A DNA stretch of 9,564 nt. It comes from Betaproteobacteria bacterium (lineage in GTDB: Bacteria; Pseudomonadota; Gammaproteobacteria; Burkholderiales; Burkholderiaceae_E). The position numbers and the translations under genes are program-made. The notes beneath the pieces were generated by a model. That model searched no databases, was not told the DNA's origin, and saw only the letters and a list, made by a program, of their open reading frames with translations. The DNA is taken from contig VGHV01000072.1 in the NCBI GenBank assembly GCA_016868095.1, positions 1 to 9,564 of the forward strand, in the 5' to 3' direction. Below are positions 6,623 through 9,564 of the stretch, in pieces (within the stretch, counting starts at the first letter, position 1; every line of letters begins with the position of its first letter).

Positions 6623-7528
6623 TCAGCAAATCGCTTCATCGAGGCTCGAGAGCTCGCCAGCAATGGTCACACGCCGCATGTCACGACGCTCGAATTGATC
6701 GTTATAAGCCCTGCCTCGGTGCATCGTTGCCCGGTTATCCCACATCACAAGATCAAAGCATGACCACCGATGCTGATACACACGATCAGAGCGCGTGGCG
6801 GATTCAATCAAGTCACGTATAAGCATCAAGGCCTCGGGCCTTGGCATGCCCTCGATGGCCCCGATGTGAGAGGAAAGAAAAAGACAGGCCCTACCAGAGG
6901 GTTGATGTCGGCGTACAAGGCGTTGACGAACTGGTGCAAAACGCCATTGCTCTTCCTCGGTAAAACCACTAAAGCCGAGCTGGGCTCGACTAAAAAGCAA
7001 AGAGTGCTCACATATGAGTGGCATCAACGCCTCGCGTTCTTTGGTGCCGAGCGCCTCATAGGCGAGTCTTGTGTCACAAAACTCGGTCTCGCCACCTTGA
7101 CTTGGAATCTCTCGAGCATGCAAGAAAGAGTACTTGGCCGGCTTGACTTTGAAACTACTGTCGCTATGCCAGAGTCGATTACCGAGATTAAACATGCGAC
7201 GGCGATCGTCGGCAGCGAGAATCATCCCAGCCTCATTGAGGTTAGAAATATCGTTTAGTTGAGCATGAGCCAAGCGATGCTTTTCAACCGCCACCGTTGC
7301 ACGACTCGCTTCCATCTCTCCGAAATAGCGCGCAAATCGAATCTGTGTTTCGTCGTCGAGCTGCTGCTGTGCGAAAACCAGAACAGCAAAATGATCAATC
7401 GCCTGTTGAATGTTTGTAATCACCTCGGGACTCAAGGCCTGGCTTAGGTCAAGGCCATGAATCCGAGCACCGAACCCAACTGTTAAGGCTTCGATCTCAA
7501 AGGCTAAGGACTTAGTGTCAAAAAACAT
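6623..7528 (-). CDS. TauD/TfdA-family Fe(II)/2-oxoglutarate-dependent dioxygenase
   Basis: A 301-residue non-haem iron oxygenase of the family of taurine dioxygenase and 2,4-D dioxygenase, which couple 2-oxoglutarate decarboxylation to substrate hydroxylation, often breaking C-S or C-O bonds. The iron-binding triad is visible: HSD with His121 and Asp123 (LWHSDSSF) and distal His270 (WDNRATMHRGRAYN). Arg281, 11 residues later, is placed to hold the 2-oxoglutarate carboxylate, and Thr148 in GGETEF is the other expected ligand. The N-terminal FGARIHGLDLSQ (19-30) resembles the family's G(A)xxxGxDL motif. I chose the ATG at 7528 because GAGGAA lies 6 nt upstream and the length fits the family; the frame stays open to an ATG at 7615, but that would run into the divergent gene's leader. 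The stop abuts the P450 stop with no base between. Real substrate unknown; TfdA-like cleavage of an aryloxy or similar acid is only a guess. Confidence 0.91.
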   Translation of the reverse strand: MFFDTKSLAFEIEALTVGFGARIHGLDLSQALSPEVITNIQQAIDHFAVLVFAQQQLDDETQIRFARYFGEMEASRATVAVEKHRLAHAQLNDISNLNEAGMILAADDRRRMFNLGNRLWHSDSSFKVKPAKYSFLHAREIPSQGGETEFCDTRLAYEALGTKEREALMPLICEHSLLFSRAQLGFSGFTEEEQWRFAPVRQRLVRRHQPSGRACLFLSSHIGAIEGMPRPEALMLIRDLIESATRSDRVYQHRWSCFDLVMWDNRATMHRGRAYNDQFERRDMRRVTIAGELSSLDEAIC

Positions 7529-7534
7529 GCCAAA

Positions 7535-7540
7535 TTCCTC
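7535..7540 (-). promoter_or_regulatory. Ribosome-binding site deciding the dioxygenase start
   Basis: GAGGAA on the minus strand lies 6 nt before the ATG at 7528. It favours the 301-residue product over a 330-residue product from the ATG at 7615. Confidence 0.65.
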
Positions 7541-7605
7541 TGTATCGGCTAAATTGTGCCCTAGGCAAGTGCTGCAGCGTCGGTGCTTGATCTCATAAAA
7601 ATCGA

Positions 7606-7611
7606 AAGGAG
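7606..7611 (+). promoter_or_regulatory. Ribosome-binding site deciding the acyl-CoA synthetase start
   Basis: AAGGAG ends 10 nt before the ATG at 7622, a rather long but workable distance. A GTG at 7583 is in frame but lies upstream of this site, so ATG 7622 is preferred. Confidence 0.65.
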
Positions 7612-7621
7612 ACATATAAGC

Positions 7622-9229
7622 ATGGAAAACATGCTCGATGCCTGCCGCAGGAATGGCAAGCGTAAACCTGAGGAGGTATGCTTTTCAAGTCCGAAGCGTG
7701 ATTGGCGTTTCGGGGACCTTGAATCGCTAAGTAATCGGCTAGCGCAAGCGATGCGTGCTCTTGAACTTGTCCCTGGGGACCGGGTTGCCTGTCTAACCAA
7801 GCACACGGCGCAATGTACAGCCATGACCCTGGCAGCACAGAAAATTGGCGCTGTTTGCATGCCAGTCAATTGGCGTCTTGCGCCCAATGAGGTCAGTTAT
7901 ATTCTTAATCATGGACAGGCTAAAGTCCTAATGATCGATATCGATTTTGTAAACAGCCTCACAGCGATTGAGTGCCCAAGTCTGATAAAGATCGTACTAA
8001 GCGAGAATTCAACCTCCAACTCACCTCGTCCGGATGATAGGCAATCGCTTGAGACTTGGGCACAGGCCTTCCCCGATGATGATCCTGGCTACATGCCAGA
8101 TGCCCAGGAGACTGCACTGCAACTTTACTCTTCAGGGACAACCGGTCTGCCCAAAGGCGTGGAACTGAGCCACCGCTCGCTTAGTGCTGCATTTCAAGGA
8201 CCGGTTCCAGAAGCAATTTCCTATCGTGGCGATGGCTCGATCATGCTCAATGCTCTTCCGAGCTTTCATATCGCCGGTATAGGGATTGCGCTTATGACGT
8301 ACAGCCTGGGGGGCAAAAGCGTTCTTGTTCCAGACTTTATACCTAGCCATGTACTCGATGTGATTGTGGCGCATCGCATCACCCATGCCTTTCTCGTACC
8401 TGCAATGATCCAGTTTTTACTGCAAGTACCCGGTGCCGAGACCCGGGACTATAGCGCCCTGCAATGCTTATCCTACGGCGCATCACCGATAACCGATCAA
8501 GTGTTGGTAGGGGCTATGGCAACTTTCGCTTGTAAGTTCGTGCAGGTCTATGGTTTGACAGAGACAAGCGGTGCAGTGACAGCACTTGCAGCTGAGGATC
8601 ATGTCAGCGAAGGCCCGAAGTCGGTATTGCTTCGCTCAGCGGGCAAGCCAATTCTTGGGGTGAGCCTAAAAGTTGTCGATCATGAATCGGGTGAGGCCTT
8701 GCCTGATGGCGAAGTGGGTGAAATTTGGATTAAAACGTTACAAAATATGAAGTCTTACTGGCGAAATCCGCAAGCAACCAACGAAGCCTTTGTTGATCGC
8801 GATTCAGAGGGACTTGGATGGTTTCGATCCGGAGACGCAGGATTTTTGCAAGACGGTTACCTGTTTTTACACGATCGTATCAAGGATATGATTGTGTCAG
8901 GGGGCGAAAACATTTATCCCGCAGAGATCGAGAACGCCATGATGAAGCATCCAGAGATCGCTGACATTGCAGCGTTTGGCGTGCCGGATGCACAATGGGG
9001 AGAGTCTGTAAAAGCGTGCGTTGTTTTAAAACCTGGATCTATATATCGAGATGATCTGAAGGCATCGTCCGCCGCCATTATTAGCTGGACACGGGATCGT
9101 CTTGCACACTTTAAATGTCCTCGAAGCATTGAGTTTGTTGAAAGCATACCGCGCAACCCGAGTGGCAAAATTCTTAAACGGATTTTGCGTGAGCCTTACT
9201 GGCGTAACGAGCATCGCCAAATTCACTGA
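7622..9229 (+). CDS. AMP-binding acyl-CoA synthetase (fatty-acid or aryl-acid CoA ligase)
   Basis: A 535-residue cytoplasmic member of the ANL adenylate-forming superfamily, which makes an acyl-AMP from a carboxylic acid and ATP, then passes the acyl group to CoA. All core motifs are present: the P-loop YSSGTTGLPKGV (residues 169-180), YGLTETSG (310-317), the ribose-binding Asp in RSGDAG (402-407), the hinge-region DRIKDMIVSGGENIYPAEIE (418-437), and the C-terminal PRNPSGKILK (510-519) with the adenylation lysine Lys516. The acid-binding pocket cannot be assigned to a chain length or ring from sequence alone; overall style resembles bacterial medium/long-chain acyl-CoA ligases of the FadD-like group. 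It is transcribed away from the dioxygenase, suggesting that it activates a product or co-substrate of the oxygenases (inference). The last 7 nt overlap the 3' end of the PsiE-like gene. Confidence 0.92.
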   Translation: MENMLDACRRNGKRKPEEVCFSSPKRDWRFGDLESLSNRLAQAMRALELVPGDRVACLTKHTAQCTAMTLAAQKIGAVCMPVNWRLAPNEVSYILNHGQAKVLMIDIDFVNSLTAIECPSLIKIVLSENSTSNSPRPDDRQSLETWAQAFPDDDPGYMPDAQETALQLYSSGTTGLPKGVELSHRSLSAAFQGPVPEAISYRGDGSIMLNALPSFHIAGIGIALMTYSLGGKSVLVPDFIPSHVLDVIVAHRITHAFLVPAMIQFLLQVPGAETRDYSALQCLSYGASPITDQVLVGAMATFACKFVQVYGLTETSGAVTALAAEDHVSEGPKSVLLRSAGKPILGVSLKVVDHESGEALPDGEVGEIWIKTLQNMKSYWRNPQATNEAFVDRDSEGLGWFRSGDAGFLQDGYLFLHDRIKDMIVSGGENIYPAEIENAMMKHPEIADIAAFGVPDAQWGESVKACVVLKPGSIYRDDLKASSAAIISWTRDRLAHFKCPRSIEFVESIPRNPSGKILKRILREPYWRNEHRQIH

Positions 9230-9564
9230 TCGCTCGGTTCTGGACTTTTTGAGACTGGCGATTTCATACGAATGATATAGGCAGCGATGGCAAGAAGCAG
9301 TACAGCGCCAGCCTCATAAATCAGATTGATGGCGCTTGCCTCCTTGCCTTGCAAAATCACAAGACGGCAAAGAGCGGTCACTGCAATAAAGATGGGTATT
9401 GAGATTGGAATGGTACTGCTTTTATAAAAGGCTCCGACCATTCCTAGCACTTCAGCATAGATGAACATCAGCAACAAATCGGTCAGTTCAACCTTACCGG
9501 TAGAAAACACCTTAAGCATTTCCATGGCAACGCCATAAACCGTAAAGCAAGCCACAAGCAGCAA
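9223..9564 (-). CDS. PsiE-family membrane protein (5' end beyond the window)
   Basis: The visible 113 residues are the C-terminal part of a small inner-membrane protein of the PsiE family (phosphate-starvation-inducible E); the molecular function of the family is unknown. Seen in sequence: a hydrophobic segment at the edge (LLVACFTVYGVAM), the polar KVELTDLLLMFIYAEVLGMVGAFY stretch with the family's buried Glu, a helix ending in the CRLVILQGKEAS-type loop, a last helix (LIYEAGAVLLLAIAAYII), and a short charged tail. The frame is open to the right edge, and the first visible codon is TTG, so the start is probably outside; a few tens of residues are likely missing. It converges on the acyl-CoA synthetase with a 7-nt overlap and shows no link in function to it. 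Confidence 0.8.
   Translation of the reverse strand: MLLVACFTVYGVAMEMLKVFSTGKVELTDLLLMFIYAEVLGMVGAFYKSSTIPISIPIFIAVTALCRLVILQGKEASAINLIYEAGAVLLLAIAAYIIRMKSPVSKSPEPSDQ

Larger units (their letters stand above)
7529..7621. promoter_or_regulatory. Divergent promoter region between the dioxygenase and acyl-CoA synthetase genes
   Basis: Only 93 nt separate the two start codons, so both promoters and any operator must fit here or overlap the genes. Both strands carry a good ribosome-binding site. On the minus strand TTGCCT and TACAGA at 18-nt spacing could be promoter boxes, but the second lies almost on the ribosome-binding site. I see no convincing pair on the plus strand. Shared regulation of the two genes is likely from the arrangement (inference); no regulator gene is in the window. 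Confidence 0.45.

Noticed and set aside
6463..6822. A 119-codon plus-strand frame across the P450 and dioxygenase 3' ends
   Set aside because: It overlaps the conserved haem-binding region of the P450 in another frame and has no family features.
6770..7258. A 162-codon plus-strand open frame opposite the dioxygenase
   Set aside because: It is antisense to a gene with a complete iron-binding triad, has no recognisable domain, and its composition is that of a shadow frame.
7529..7615. Longer dioxygenase start at 7615, giving 29 extra N-terminal residues
   Set aside because: The ATG at 7528 has a good ribosome-binding site and family-like length; the extra residues would come from the leader of the divergent gene.
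7583..7621. GTG start at 7583 for the acyl-CoA synthetase
   Set aside because: The AAGGAG site at 7606-7611 lies inside that extension and points to the ATG at 7622.
9209..9262. Possible terminator after the acyl-CoA synthetase: CGAGC/GCTCG and ATCGCCA/TGGCGAT arms near a run of five T
   Set aside because: Arms are 5-7 nt with long loops, the two pairings exclude each other, and the T-run does not directly follow a stem.
1..9564. CRISPR array, insertion sequence, phage or defence genes, tRNA or rRNA
   Set aside because: No spaced direct repeats, transposase, integrase, nuclease-like protein or structured RNA gene could be seen on either strand.

Overview
The window looks like an ordinary chromosomal stretch from a betaproteobacterium, most likely Burkholderiales. 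The support is by family resemblance only. It has a LivHMGF transporter of the kind common in that order, with a long LivM, an LTYAEQ-type LivG and a GRNGVGRST-type LivF. It also has a lone Bug-family (TctC-like) binding protein, a DUF2062 membrane protein and a PsiE-family protein. Base composition is moderate, and coding density is very high: no gene-free stretch exceeds 180 bases, and no RNA gene, mobile element or CRISPR array was seen.

Layout. Positions 1-3657 hold four plus-strand genes of a branched-chain-amino-acid-type ABC importer: livH (5' end cut by the window), livM, livG and livF. The first three are packed with a 1-nt gap and a 4-nt overlap. A DUF2062 gene (3654-4238, minus) faces livF and overlaps it by 4 nt at the stop codons. 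After a 178-nt divergent gap, a Bug-type binding protein (4417-5418) and a cytochrome P450 (5456-6622) run on the plus strand. The P450 stop abuts the stop of a minus-strand TauD/TfdA-family Fe(II)/2-oxoglutarate dioxygenase (6623-7528). Divergent from that, across 93 nt, is an acyl-CoA synthetase of the AMP-binding family (7622-9229). Its 3' end overlaps by 7 nt a minus-strand PsiE-like gene (9223-9564) that runs off the right edge.

How the genes may work together (inference). The two uptake modules (ABC importer and periplasmic Bug protein), the two oxygenases of unrelated chemistry (haem P450 and non-haem Fe/2OG enzyme) and the CoA ligase read as a small catabolic neighbourhood. It could import an organic acid, hydroxylate or dealkylate it, and activate it to a CoA thioester. 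The substrate cannot be read from sequence. No transcription regulator, no P450 redox partner, no TctA/TctB membrane component and no ABC binding protein (LivK) lies inside the window.

I did not find a clearly new multi-gene system. The best leads are the P450 with an atypical I-helix, the P450/dioxygenase/CoA-ligase grouping, and the lysine-to-arginine change in the Walker A motif of LivF.
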